Of a DNA stretch of 64,000 nt, positions 28,489 to 35,861 are shown piece after piece. Each line of letters starts with the position of its first letter. The first letter of the stretch is position 1. A program made the position numbers and the translations under genes. Under the pieces are notes generated by a model. The model was not told the DNA's origin. It saw only the letters and a program-made list of their open reading frames with translations, and made no database searches. Location of the stretch: contig NZ_BBRL01000004.1 in the NCBI RefSeq assembly GCF_002090135.1, positions 992,001 to 1,056,000 of the forward strand, given 5' to 3'. This DNA comes from Demequina sp. NBRC 110055. GTDB lineage: Bacteria > Actinomycetota > Actinomycetes > Actinomycetales > Demequinaceae.

Positions 28489-28899
28489 TCAGCGCTCAAT
28501 GTCGCAGTAGTTCACCTGGGCACTCGTCGCCTCTTCTACCGTGGCGATGTCGAGCGTGATGCGCTGGCTCGTGCCCTCCGCCGGGTCGACCGTGGTCTGC
28601 GCCACCCCTACCTCGGCGTAACTCACCGACAGCGCACGCACATGGCATACCGCCGGCTCGTCGCTGTACAGGTGCACGTCGAACGTGACCTCCGCCTGGG
28701 TGGGTGAATCGATTGCGAAGCCCACGTCCTGCCAGCGCACCGGTGAGTTCGCCTGCGACAGGCCAAACCATGCGGCGACGGCCGTGAGCGCGACGACGCC
28801 CGCGATGGACAGGATCCACCCGCGCCGGCTCAGCCGCGGGCGCGCGGAGGCGGCCTCCTCCTCGGAGGCGGGTGGGGTGTGCTGCGACTCGGTCATCAT
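28489..28899 (-). CDS. DUF4307 membrane protein
   Basis: A 136-aa bitopic protein: a short charged cytoplasmic tail, one membrane helix (about 28-46) and an extracytoplasmic DUF4307 domain ('WQDVGFAIDSPTQAEVTFDVHLY', 'AVCHVRALSVSYAEVGVAQ', 'QVNYC') with two Cys that could pair. The function is unknown; the gene sits next to greA in most Actinobacteria. Two adjacent ATGs (28899 and 28896) are possible starts. TATCCT lies 5 or 8 nt before them and no Shine-Dalgarno site is visible, so initiation is probably leaderless. Confidence 0.8.
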   Translation of the reverse strand: MMTESQHTPPASEEEAASARPRLSRRGWILSIAGVVALTAVAAWFGLSQANSPVRWQDVGFAIDSPTQAEVTFDVHLYSDEPAVCHVRALSVSYAEVGVAQTTVDPAEGTSQRITLDIATVEEATSAQVNYCDIER

Positions 28900-28935
28900 G
28901 AGGCAGGATAGTTCACGGAAATGAGGTGAAAGACG

Positions 28936-29163
28936 GTGGCGAATTTTTCTGGAGGCCCGGGCTTCGCGGCTTTTGTCGCGACATTCCTGATGGTCGCCGC
29001 GGCGGTGGTGCTGATGCTGTCGCTGTCGAAGCACCTACGCAAGGTTCGCACCCGCCCGCCGGAGGGCGAAGCGGAAGGCGCCGCGGCATCGGCCGACGAT
29101 GCTGCCTCCTCGGGTGAGATCGCCGCGAGCGAGGGCGACGAGCCCGACGAGCCGCGCGCTTAA
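28936..29163 (+). CDS. Small single-helix membrane protein
   Basis: A 75-aa protein: a short N-terminus, one helix ('FAAFVATFLMVAAAVVLMLSL', about 10-30), a basic stop-transfer 'SKHLRKVRTRPP' and an acidic Ala/Glu/Asp-rich tail. GAGGTGA lies 6 nt before the GTG. It occupies the place of the small gene that follows mca at the greA locus of Mycobacterium (Rv1083-like). It diverges from the DUF4307 gene across 36 bp. The function is unknown. Confidence 0.7.
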   Translation: MANFSGGPGFAAFVATFLMVAAAVVLMLSLSKHLRKVRTRPPEGEAEGAAASADDAASSGEIAASEGDEPDEPRA

Positions 29164-29183
29164 TCCGCCGCCAAGGGGTGCCG

Positions 29184-29840
29184 TCAGGTGACGGTGAACA
29201 CCACGAGGGCGATCGCCACGTAGTGGCACAGGAAGCCCGCGATGGTGAGGGCGTGGAAGATCTCGTGGAAGCCGAAGTACTTCACTGAGCCGCGCGGCCA
29301 CTTGGTGCCGTAGATCACCGCGCCCACCGTGTAGCACAGGCCGCCGATGACGATCAGCGTCACGACCGCCGCGCCGCCGGCCTCGTAGAACGGGCCCATG
29401 AAGCCCACGGCGACCCAGCCGAGCGCAACGTACAGGGGCACGTACAGCCAGCGCGGGGCACCCAGCCAGAAGATGCGCAGGAGCAGCCCGACGAGGGCCC
29501 CGGCCCACACCGTGATCAGCACGGCAGTACGGGTCGTGCCCTCGAGCAACATCACCGTGAGCGGCGTGTACGTGCCCGCGATGATGAGGAAGATGTTCGC
29601 GTGATCCATGCGCCGCAGCACGGCCTTGGCGGTGGGGCCCCAGTTGCCGCGGTGGTACACCGCGGAGGTGCCGAACAGCATGACGGCCGTCAGCGTGAAG
29701 ACGGCCGTCGAGACGCGGCCGGCGAGCGTGGGAGCGAACACCACGAGGATCATGCCGGCGATCAGCGCAAAGGGCGCGGCCCCGAGGTGGAGCCAGCCGC
29801 GCATCAGCGGCTTCGCGGGATCAGGCAGGTTCTCGGCCAT
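29184..29840 (-). CDS. Hemolysin III family (PAQR/TrhA) membrane protein
   Basis: A 218-aa seven-helix protein of the progestin/adipoQ receptor - hemolysin III superfamily. Family residues are 'PLMRGWLHLGAAPFALI', 'FGTSAVYHRGNW', 'RRMDHANIFLIIAGTYTPL' and the C-terminal 'FHEIFHALTIAGFLCHYVAI', whose Ser/His/Asp/His set binds a metal and gives hydrolase-like chemistry in eukaryotic relatives. TrhA of E. coli is tied to membrane energy homeostasis. The start ATG 29840 follows TAACGT by 6 nt. Divergent to the isoprenyl transferase, as in Mycobacterium Rv1085c/Rv1086. Confidence 0.9.
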   Translation of the reverse strand: MAENLPDPAKPLMRGWLHLGAAPFALIAGMILVVFAPTLAGRVSTAVFTLTAVMLFGTSAVYHRGNWGPTAKAVLRRMDHANIFLIIAGTYTPLTVMLLEGTTRTAVLITVWAGALVGLLLRIFWLGAPRWLYVPLYVALGWVAVGFMGPFYEAGGAAVVTLIVIGGLCYTVGAVIYGTKWPRGSVKYFGFHEIFHALTIAGFLCHYVAIALVVFTVT

Positions 29841-29846
29841 GAACCT

Positions 29847-29852
29847 ACGTTA
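29847..29852 (-). promoter_or_regulatory. -10 box for a leaderless start of the hemolysin III gene
   Basis: Minus-strand TAACGT ends 6 nt before the ATG at 29840. Confidence 0.5.
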
Positions 29853-29917
29853 CCGTAGGTTGTTCCCGCGGAGTACCGTAGGGCGCGGCATACGGCGGCG
29901 ACGCGAAAGGCGGGCAC

Positions 29918-30682
29918 ATGGGACTGCGCAGGCTCCTGTACGGGCCCTACGAGCGCCAGCTCGAGCGCCTACTGCGCACCTCCGGACAGACCCCCCGCCA
30001 CATCGGCGTCATCCTCGACGGCAACCGTCGCTGGGCTAGACAGTCGGGCGCGTCCACGGCCGACGGTCACCGTCGCGGCGCCGACAAGATCTCCGAGGTT
30101 CTCGAGTGGTCCGAGGAGGCCGGCGTCGAGGTCGTCACCTTGTGGATGCTGTCCACGGACAACCTCGAGCGCGATCCCGGCGAACTCGATGCGCTGCTCG
30201 ACATCATCTGCGCGGCCGTCGAGACGCTCGCCGCCGATGGCCGCTGGCGCCTGCAGCACGTGGGCTCGGCCGACCTGCTGCCCGGCCCTGCCGCTGACCG
30301 CATCGCGGCTGCGGTCGCGACGACGGCATCGGCCACCGGACTGCACGTGAATGTCGCGGTCGGCTACGGCGGCCGCCACGAGATTGCGGATGCCGTGCGC
30401 GCGTACCTGCGCGGCGCCATCGACTCGGGGATGTCGATGGAGGCGGCCGCGGAGTCCTTCTCCGTCGAGCACATCGCCGAGCACCTCTACACCAAGGGCC
30501 AGCCCGATCCCGACCTGGTGATCCGCACCTCGGGCGAGCAGCGGCTGTCGGGCTTCCTCATGTGGCAGTCGGCGCACTCCGAGTTCTACTTCTGTGACGC
30601 TTACTGGCCCGACTTTCGCCACGTGGACTTCCTGCGCGCGCTGCGTGCCTTCTCGCAGCGGGAGCGGCGCCACGGTCGCTGA
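29918..30682 (+). CDS. cis-Prenyltransferase (Z-isoprenyl diphosphate synthase)
   Basis: A 254-aa enzyme of the undecaprenyl diphosphate synthase family that adds isopentenyl units in cis. The catalytic 'VILDGNRRWAR' (D34) binds the pyrophosphate; 'GHRRGADKISEVLEWSEEAGVEVVTLWMLSTDN' and the C-terminal 'PDLVIRTSGEQRLSGFLMWQSAHSEFYF' and 'WPDF' are complete. Close actinobacterial relatives beside hemolysin III (Rv1086) make short Z,E-farnesyl diphosphate rather than C55, so chain length is uncertain. The ATG has GGCGGG upstream; TACCGT near 29874 may be the -10. Confidence 0.9.
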   Translation: MGLRRLLYGPYERQLERLLRTSGQTPRHIGVILDGNRRWARQSGASTADGHRRGADKISEVLEWSEEAGVEVVTLWMLSTDNLERDPGELDALLDIICAAVETLAADGRWRLQHVGSADLLPGPAADRIAAAVATTASATGLHVNVAVGYGGRHEIADAVRAYLRGAIDSGMSMEAAAESFSVEHIAEHLYTKGQPDPDLVIRTSGEQRLSGFLMWQSAHSEFYFCDAYWPDFRHVDFLRALRAFSQRERRHGR

Positions 30683-30893
30683 AGCCCGACCCGCCGCCAT
30701 CGCTGACCCCCGCGCGCTGCGCGCTTCGCCCCCGCAGCACTCCCGCCCGTCGTGTCGCCAGATGACGGGCCCGAGCGCAGAATCCTGCACCCCGACCCGT
30801 CATTCCCGCGTGTGACGGGCGGCAGTGACGCCGTCCGTGACGCCCGCGCCATCGCTGGCCCGCCCCGAGCACGAGGGCATGTGACGAACATGT

Positions 30894-30908
30894 GACACGC
30901 GGCGTGTC
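30894..30908. promoter_or_regulatory. Palindromic operator candidate upstream of phoH2
   Basis: GACACG-CGG-CGTGTC forms a perfect 6-bp inverted repeat ending 5 nt before the TTGACA -35 element, a position suited to an activator or repressor. The cognate regulator is not identifiable. Confidence 0.4.
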
Positions 30909-30995
30909 GCTGCTTGACAAGAAAACGGCGGCGTAGCGTCAGGATCGTGGTTAACGCACTAAGCCGTATCCACCGGATGCGGGACTAAGAGACAC

Positions 30996-31023
30996 GCCGG
31001 AGGGCGTGCGAGCGCCCTGCGGC
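30996..31023 (+). promoter_or_regulatory. Stem-loop in the phoH2 5' leader
   Basis: GCCGgAGGGCG (30996-31006) pairs with CGCCCTgCGGC (31013-31023) around a 6-nt loop with a single G-G mismatch. It ends about 10 nt before the GGGGAG ribosome-binding site, close enough to affect access to it. Confidence 0.45.
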
Positions 31024-31043
31024 TCAAGCGCGGGGAGCTCTAC

Positions 31044-32408
31044 GTGACCATCACCCAGTTCGACACCACCCCCTCCATCAACGCCGCCAATGCGACGGAA
31101 CTCAGGACGTTCGTGCTGGACACGTCCGTGCTGCTGTCGGACCCGCGAGCGCTGAAGAGATTCGCCGAGCACGCCGTCGTGCTGCCGGTGGTGGTGATCA
31201 CGGAGCTCGAGGCCAAGCGCCACCACCCCGAGCTCGGCTACTTCGCGCGCTCGGCGCTGCGCACCCTCGACGAGTTGCGCATCGCGCACGGCACCCTGGA
31301 TCAGGCGATCGAGGCCAATGAGCACGGCGGCACGGTGCGGGTGGAGCTCAACCACACCGACCAGAACGTCCTGCCCAGCGGTTTCCGCCTGGGCGACAAC
31401 GACACCCGCATCCTCGCCGTGGCGGCCAACCTGAAGGCGGAGGGCCACTCGGTCACGGTGGTCTCGAAGGACTTGCCCATGCGTGTGAAGGCCTCCGCGC
31501 TCGGCATCGAGGCCGAGGAGTACCGCGCGGAGCTCGCCGTGGACTCGGGCTGGACGGGCATGCGTGAGATCTCGCTGACCGACGAGCACATGTCCGAGCT
31601 GTACGAGGCCGAGCGCCTCACCGCACCCCCTGCTGCCGACACGGGCGAGGACCTCGCGACCCTACCCGTGCACACCGGCTTGGTCATCCACTCGCCGCGC
31701 GGCTCCGCGCTAGGGCGCGTGGATAACGACGGCGCGATCCAGCTGGTGCGTGGCGACCAGGAGGTGTTCGGCGTGCACGGCCGCTCCGCGGAGCAGCGCA
31801 TCGCGATCGACCTGCTGCTCGACGAGGCGATCGGCATCGTCTCCATGGGTGGCCGCGCGGGTACCGGCAAGAGCGCTCTCGCGCTGTGCGCCGGGCTCGA
31901 GGCGGTCATGGAGCGCCGCCAACACAAGAAGATCATGGTGTTCCGCCCGCTGTACGCCGTGGGCGGCCAGGACCTCGGGTATTTGCCCGGCAACGAGTCC
32001 GAGAAGATGAACCCGTGGGCCCAGGCGGTCTTCGACACCCTGGGCGCGATGGTCTCCTCGGAGGTCGTCGAGGAGGTCATGGCGCGCGGCATGCTCGAGG
32101 TGCTGCCGCTGACCCACATTCGCGGCCGCTCGCTGCACGACGCATTCGTGATCGTCGACGAGGCGCAGTCGCTCGAGCGCAACGTGCTGCTGACCATGCT
32201 CAGCCGCATCGGCCAAGACTCGCGCGTGATCCTGACCCACGACGTCGCCCAGCGCGACAATCTGCGCGTGGGCCGCCACGACGGCATCGCCGCAGTGATC
32301 GAGGCGCTCAAGGGCCACCCGCTGTTCGCGCACGTCACCCTCGAGCGCTCCGAGCGCTCCGCGGTCGCGGCCCTCGTGACCGACATGCTCGAGCGGCTCG
32401 ACCTCTAG
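31044..32408 (+). CDS. PhoH2: PIN-domain/PhoH ATPase fusion
   Basis: A 454-aa two-domain protein. The N-terminal PIN ribonuclease domain (about 20-150) shows '[12 protein letters not shown]' and '[12 protein letters not shown]', plus later acidic residues in '[14 protein letters not shown]'. The C-terminal PhoH ATPase has Walker A '[13 protein letters not shown]' near 270-282 and Walker B '[13 protein letters not shown]'. Mycobacterial PhoH2 proteins unwind and cut RNA and can act as toxins with a small upstream partner, PhoAT; I see no convincing upstream antitoxin ORF here. The GTG has GGGGAG 6 nt upstream. It is transcribed alone. Confidence 0.9.
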   Translation: MTITQFDTTPSINAANATELRTFVLDTSVLLSDPRALKRFAEHAVVLPVVVITELEAKRHHPELGYFARSALRTLDELRIAHGTLDQAIEANEHGGTVRVELNHTDQNVLPSGFRLGDNDTRILAVAANLKAEGHSVTVVSKDLPMRVKASALGIEAEEYRAELAVDSGWTGMREISLTDEHMSELYEAERLTAPPAADTGEDLATLPVHTGLVIHSPRGSALGRVDNDGAIQLVRGDQEVFGVHGRSAEQRIAIDLLLDEAIGIVSMGGRAGTGKSALALCAGLEAVMERRQHKKIMVFRPLYAVGGQDLGYLPGNESEKMNPWAQAVFDTLGAMVSSEVVEEVMARGMLEVLPLTHIRGRSLHDAFVIVDEAQSLERNVLLTMLSRIGQDSRVILTHDVAQRDNLRVGRHDGIAAVIEALKGHPLFAHVTLERSERSAVAALVTDMLERLDL

Positions 32409-32419
32409 ACCCCGCACAG

Positions 32420-32465
32420 ACGGACGGGCCGATGCGATGGTTACCCATCGCATCGGCCCGTCCGT
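32420..32465. terminator. 21-bp perfect hairpin terminator (contains GGCCGATGC)
   Basis: Positions 32420-32440 pair without mismatch with 32445-32465 around a TTAC loop. It sits between the convergent phoH2 gene and the siderophore operon and can serve both. Both stem arms contain the recurrent 9-mer. Confidence 0.85.
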
Positions 32466-32480
32466 CGTTCTGGAGGTGAG

Positions 32481-33320
32481 TTACAGCCCCAACTCCTGCA
32501 GATAGGGCTCGAGCTCTTCCCAGTTGACCTCGTCGGGGCGGTTCTCGTCCCAGATCTCCATGTAGCGCTCGCGCTGGGCCTCGGTGAGCGCCTCCCACTT
32601 ACGCAGCTGCTCCTCGGCGTCCACGTGCCAGTAGCCGACGATCCGGTACAGCGTGTAGTGACGCGGCCACGTCTCCTTGATGAACTTCCGGGCTCGGCGG
32701 GACTGTGCGGACTCGCACGCGACCCACACGTAAACGTCGCCCTCGGGCTCATCCATGCGCTCCATGCAGGACACCAGCGCGGACGGGCCGCGGCCGTTGC
32801 CGGACACGCGCCACTCGACGTTGACGGTGGCGGGCGAGGGCAGCGCGATGGCGTCGTCCATGGAGATCAGCTCGACGAGCACGTCGAACGTCTCGTCGGG
32901 CGTGGCCTCCTCGAGGATGCGCGCGAGCGCGGGCAGGCCCGTGGCGTCTGCGACCATCAGGCGGCGCGTGGAGCCCTCGGGCGGCGAGTAATACCCATGC
33001 GCGTCGGAGATCGCGACGGTGTCGCCCACGACGGCCTCGCGCGCCCAGGAGGCTCCGCGGCCGTGGCCGTGCGTGACGATGTCGATGTCGACGCTCGGCA
33101 CCTGCGGGTTCCAGCGGCGGATTGTGTAGTGGCGCGCGATGTCGTGGTCGTCCTCCCACCCGTCGGCAGGATCGGCGTCGGGGATGTGGACGTGGACAAA
33201 CTCATCGGCCTGGCCGGTGGACTCCCACGCGGTGAGCGATTCACCGGTGAGGGTGACGCGCCGCAGGTTCGGGCTGATCTGCTCGGCACCGGCGACGGTG
33301 ACGACGAACGAGTCGGTCAT
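32481..33320 (-). CDS. Siderophore-interacting protein (ferric-siderophore reductase, SIP family)
   Basis: A 279-aa NAD(P)H-dependent flavin reductase-like enzyme that releases iron from imported ferric siderophores. The FAD-binding barrel contains 'PNLRRVTLTG', 'HVHIPD' and 'RHYTIRRWN'; the SIP domain follows with 'GDTVAISDAHGYY', 'MVADATGLPALARILEE' and 'VWVACESAQSRRARKFIKETW'. The C-terminal 'LYRIVGYW' is characteristic. It is the last gene of the iron operon, after a 14-bp hairpin that separates it from the binding-protein gene. ATG 33320 has GGAG upstream. Confidence 0.93.
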   Translation of the reverse strand: MTDSFVVTVAGAEQISPNLRRVTLTGESLTAWESTGQADEFVHVHIPDADPADGWEDDHDIARHYTIRRWNPQVPSVDIDIVTHGHGRGASWAREAVVGDTVAISDAHGYYSPPEGSTRRLMVADATGLPALARILEEATPDETFDVLVELISMDDAIALPSPATVNVEWRVSGNGRGPSALVSCMERMDEPEGDVYVWVACESAQSRRARKFIKETWPRHYTLYRIVGYWHVDAEEQLRKWEALTEAQRERYMEIWDENRPDEVNWEELEPYLQELGL

Positions 33321-33354
33321 GCTGGCTCCAGACAAGGGGGGTGGGGACACGGTG

Positions 33355-33395
33355 GTGAGGGCCGATGCGCGGGGCGCCCGGGCATCGGCCCTCAC
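33355..33395 (-). terminator. Hairpin between binding-protein and SIP genes (contains GGCCGATGC)
   Basis: GTGAGGGCCGATGC (33355-33368) pairs with GCATCGGCCCTCAC (33382-33395), 14 bp with a 13-nt loop. It may terminate partly or protect the upstream mRNA, lowering SIP expression relative to the importer. Confidence 0.7.
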
Positions 33396-33404
33396 CGGGA
33401 GGGG

Positions 33405-34517
33405 TTAGCCCTCCGAGGAGAAGGGGACGACCTCGGTCGCGGGGTCGCCGTCGAGAGCGGCCTCGAGCATCGGCACGAACGCGTCGAGCGAGTACTCGAT
33501 CGACGACGGCGAGTTCGCGAAGAACGCGCCCTCGAGGACCGGGTCGGTCAGCCAAAGGTTGCCGCCGGTCTCGGTGGTGTTGAGGGACTCGAACAGGGGC
33601 AGGGCCTCAAGCTCGCCGCGCGAGTCGGGGGTCGTGGCAACCTGCCACACGACGGAGTCGAGCTCGCCGAGGACGTCGAGCTGCTCGGCGCTGATCTGCT
33701 TCCACGCCTCGTCGGTGCCTTCGATCGAGGCGACGTCGAGGCCCAGGTTCGCGAGGAACTGGTTGCGGGTGTCGGCGGCGGCATAGACGAAGGCCTGACC
33801 CTCGTAGAAGCCGCCCACCTGCGAGGTGAGGCCCTCCCACTCGGGGTGCGCGTCGCGGACCTCGGCATACGCCGCGTCGATGTCGGAGATGATCTGGTCG
33901 GCCTCGGCCGTGGTGCCGGTGGCCTCGGCCAAGATCGTGAGCTCGTCGGCGAGGGTGACGCCCCACTCGGCGGTCTCGTTGCCCTCGGAGTCGGTGGCCG
34001 GGCGGGTCACCACGGGAGCGATGCCGGACAGCAGCGTGTACTCCTCCTCGGTCATCGTGTGGTTGGGGTAGGTCGCGACAATGAGGTCGGGCTCGAACGC
34101 CGCGATGGCCTCGGCGTCGTACGTGGTGGTGCCGGGCTCGAACAGCTCGGGCGTGGCGCCCGCGGCCTCACGGTCTGCGTCGGCCCACGGGCCGGTGCCG
34201 TTGTCGTAGCCCTGCCAAGACACGGGTACGGCGACCGGGGCGACTCCCAGGGCGTAGAGGTACTCGTGCTCGTGCGAGCCGAGGGTGACGACGCGCTGCG
34301 GCTCGGACTCCACGGTGACCTCGCCCATGACGGTGTCGAGGGTGACGGGGAAGGCGGCGGCCTCGGCGTCGGCCGTCGCGGTCGCGGACTCGCTCGTCTC
34401 GGCGGCGGGGGAGGTCGTCTCCTCCGTCTCGGCGTCCGACGAGCAGGCGGCAAGCAGAAGCGCCGAGGCGGCGACCATCGAGACGGCGGCGGCGCCGCGC
34501 GAAATGCGCTGGTGCAT
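33405..34517 (-). CDS. Ferric-siderophore ABC transporter, substrate-binding lipoprotein
   Basis: A 370-aa lipoprotein of the FepB/FhuD-like periplasmic_binding_2 family. The signal peptide ends in the lipobox LLAAC, followed by an acidic Thr/Ser/Ala linker. The body shows 'VVTLGSHEHEYLYALGVAPVAVP', 'IAAFEPDLIVAT' and 'ISAEQLDVLGELD'. ATG 34517 has AGGAAAGGAA upstream. It lies downstream of two permeases, an ATPase and an unrecognised gene in the DtxR-box operon. The exact siderophore cannot be told. Confidence 0.92.
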   Translation of the reverse strand: MHQRISRGAAAVSMVAASALLLAACSSDAETEETTSPAAETSESATATADAEAAAFPVTLDTVMGEVTVESEPQRVVTLGSHEHEYLYALGVAPVAVPVSWQGYDNGTGPWADADREAAGATPELFEPGTTTYDAEAIAAFEPDLIVATYPNHTMTEEEYTLLSGIAPVVTRPATDSEGNETAEWGVTLADELTILAEATGTTAEADQIISDIDAAYAEVRDAHPEWEGLTSQVGGFYEGQAFVYAAADTRNQFLANLGLDVASIEGTDEAWKQISAEQLDVLGELDSVVWQVATTPDSRGELEALPLFESLNTTETGGNLWLTDPVLEGAFFANSPSSIEYSLDAFVPMLEAALDGDPATEVVPFSSEG

Positions 34518-34530
34518 GGGGATTCCTTTC

Positions 34531-35070
34531 CTAGGGGTGGGTCGTGCGGGTGGGGTGGGCCATGAGGCCAGACGTGGTGAGGAGATGGGCGACGAGGCAG
34601 GCGGCCGATGCCGCTGTCGCCGCAGCGTCGAGCGCGTCGTCCGTCGCGGCGCGGCTTTGGTCACGTACCGCGACGACGGAGACGCCGAGCGCGTCGTCGC
34701 CGCGCACCACCGACTGCAGCGGGGCGCGGGTGTGGCCGGCCTCGCGCAGGGTCGTGACGGTCAGTTTCGCGGGCAGCGGTGAGACGAACCAGCGCACGCC
34801 GCCGCGGCGGATGAGGCCCGTGGCGGGGTCGGCGTGGTCGAGGAGCAGGTGAGCGTCCTCGAGCCCCTCGCCCTCAAGATGGCGCTCGAGCACGAGCGCC
34901 CGGAAGGTGTGCCCGCACATCGTGGCGTCCGGGCTGTCTCCTGCGACGAGGGTGACCGGACTTCTGGACCCAGCGACGGCATCGGCCGGAAGCGTGAGAC
35001 GGGCCGCGAGGCCCGGCACCGCGCCCATCAGCGCGGCGGCGGAGCGGATCTGGACGGCGCTGACGGTCAT
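34531..35070 (-). CDS. Uncharacterised iron-operon protein with MCxHxFR motif
   Basis: A 179-aa soluble protein that I do not recognise. It has no signal peptide or membrane helix. Features: 'GDSPDATMCGHTFRALV' (C52, H54), 'GGVRWFVSPLPAKLTVTTLR' (91-110), 'LGVSVVAV' and an Ala-rich C-terminal helix with one more Cys. A paralog at 46651-47136 shares the MC-x-H-x-FR, RWFVS-x-L and V(L/G)AVSVV blocks. The ATG overlaps the ABC ATPase stop by 4 bp and the binding-protein gene follows after 13 bp, so it belongs to the siderophore-uptake operon. A role in iron release, sensing or siderophore handling is inference. Confidence 0.7.
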   Translation of the reverse strand: MTVSAVQIRSAAALMGAVPGLAARLTLPADAVAGSRSPVTLVAGDSPDATMCGHTFRALVLERHLEGEGLEDAHLLLDHADPATGLIRRGGVRWFVSPLPAKLTVTTLREAGHTRAPLQSVVRGDDALGVSVVAVRDQSRAATDDALDAAATAASAACLVAHLLTTSGLMAHPTRTTHP

Positions 35071-35861
35071 CGGGCGCCTCCCGGGCCGTGCGCGGGGACG
35101 ATGATCGGGGTGCCCGTGACCGGGTCGGGGACAATCCGGGCGTCGATGTCGAACACGCGGGACACGAGCTCCTCCGTGAAGACGTCCTCGGGCGCGCCGG
35201 CGGCGGCGACCTCGCCCTCGCACATCGCGATGACGTGGTGCGCGTAACGGGCCGCCTGGTGCAGGTCGTGGACGACCATGACGATGGTGCGGCCCTGGCG
35301 CTCGTTGAGACGGTGCAGCAGCTCGAGGACCTCGTATTGGTGCGAGATATCCAGATACGTGGTGGGCTCGTCGAGCAGCATGAGCGGCGTGTCCTGCGCG
35401 AGCGTCATGGCGATCCAGGCGCGCTGGCGCTGGCCGCCCGAGAGCTCGTCGACGACCTTGTCCTGGATGGTGGTCAGGTTGGTCGAGTGCAGCGCGCTCA
35501 TGACGGCGGTCTCGTCGGTGCTGGACCAGGGGCGCAGCACCTTCTGGTGGGGCGTGCGGCCGCGGGCGACGAGTTCCTTGACGGTGATGCCCGCGGGGGC
35601 GAGGGGCGACTGAGGCAGGAGCCCGACGCGCCGCGCGACCTCGCGGGTGGGGATCGAGTGGATGTCCTGGCCGTCGAGTGCGATGGCGCCGTCGATGGGG
35701 GCCAGCAGGCGGATGAGCGCGCGTAGCAGGGTGGACTTGCCGCAGCCGTTGGGGCCCACGATGGCGGTGATCTTGCCGTCCGGGATCTGCACGTCCACGC
35801 CGTGCACGATGGGCGTGCCGCCGTAGCCGATGACGGCCTTGCGAGTCTCGAGCCTGCTCAT
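35067..35861 (-). CDS. Ferric-siderophore ABC transporter, ATP-binding protein
   Basis: A 264-aa ATPase of the FepC/FecE/BtuD group. Walker A 'GPNGCGKSTLLRAL' lies near 37-50, the signature 'LSGGQRQRAWIAM' near 138-150 and Walker B 'LMLLDEPTTYLDISHQ' follows; all are intact. 'GLLPQSPLAPAGITVKELVARGR' is typical of iron-siderophore ATPases. ATG 35861 is chosen because GAGGAGGT stands 5 nt upstream; an upstream in-frame start lacks a site. It overlaps both neighbours by 4 bp. Confidence 0.95.
   Translation of the reverse strand: MSRLETRKAVIGYGGTPIVHGVDVQIPDGKITAIVGPNGCGKSTLLRALIRLLAPIDGAIALDGQDIHSIPTREVARRVGLLPQSPLAPAGITVKELVARGRTPHQKVLRPWSSTDETAVMSALHSTNLTTIQDKVVDELSGGQRQRAWIAMTLAQDTPLMLLDEPTTYLDISHQYEVLELLHRLNERQGRTIVMVVHDLHQAARYAHHVIAMCEGEVAAAGAPEDVFTEELVSRVFDIDARIVPDPVTGTPIIVPAHGPGGAR

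Larger units (their letters stand above)
30683..31043. other. 361-nt intergenic region and phoH2 leader
   Basis: No supported gene lies here. The first ~200 nt are GC-rich with short repeats around GTGACG/GACGGG. Then come a 15-bp palindrome (30894-30908), a sigma-70-like -35 (TTGACA, 30914-30919), candidate -10 boxes TAGCGT (30934-30939) and CAGGAT (30940-30945), and a transcribed leader of about 95 nt with a stable stem-loop before the phoH2 ribosome-binding site. Confidence 0.6.

Noticed and set aside
30683-31043. A PhoAT-like antitoxin gene upstream of phoH2
   Set aside because: No frame with a start, ribosome-binding site and plausible composition overlaps the phoH2 start as in Mycobacterium.
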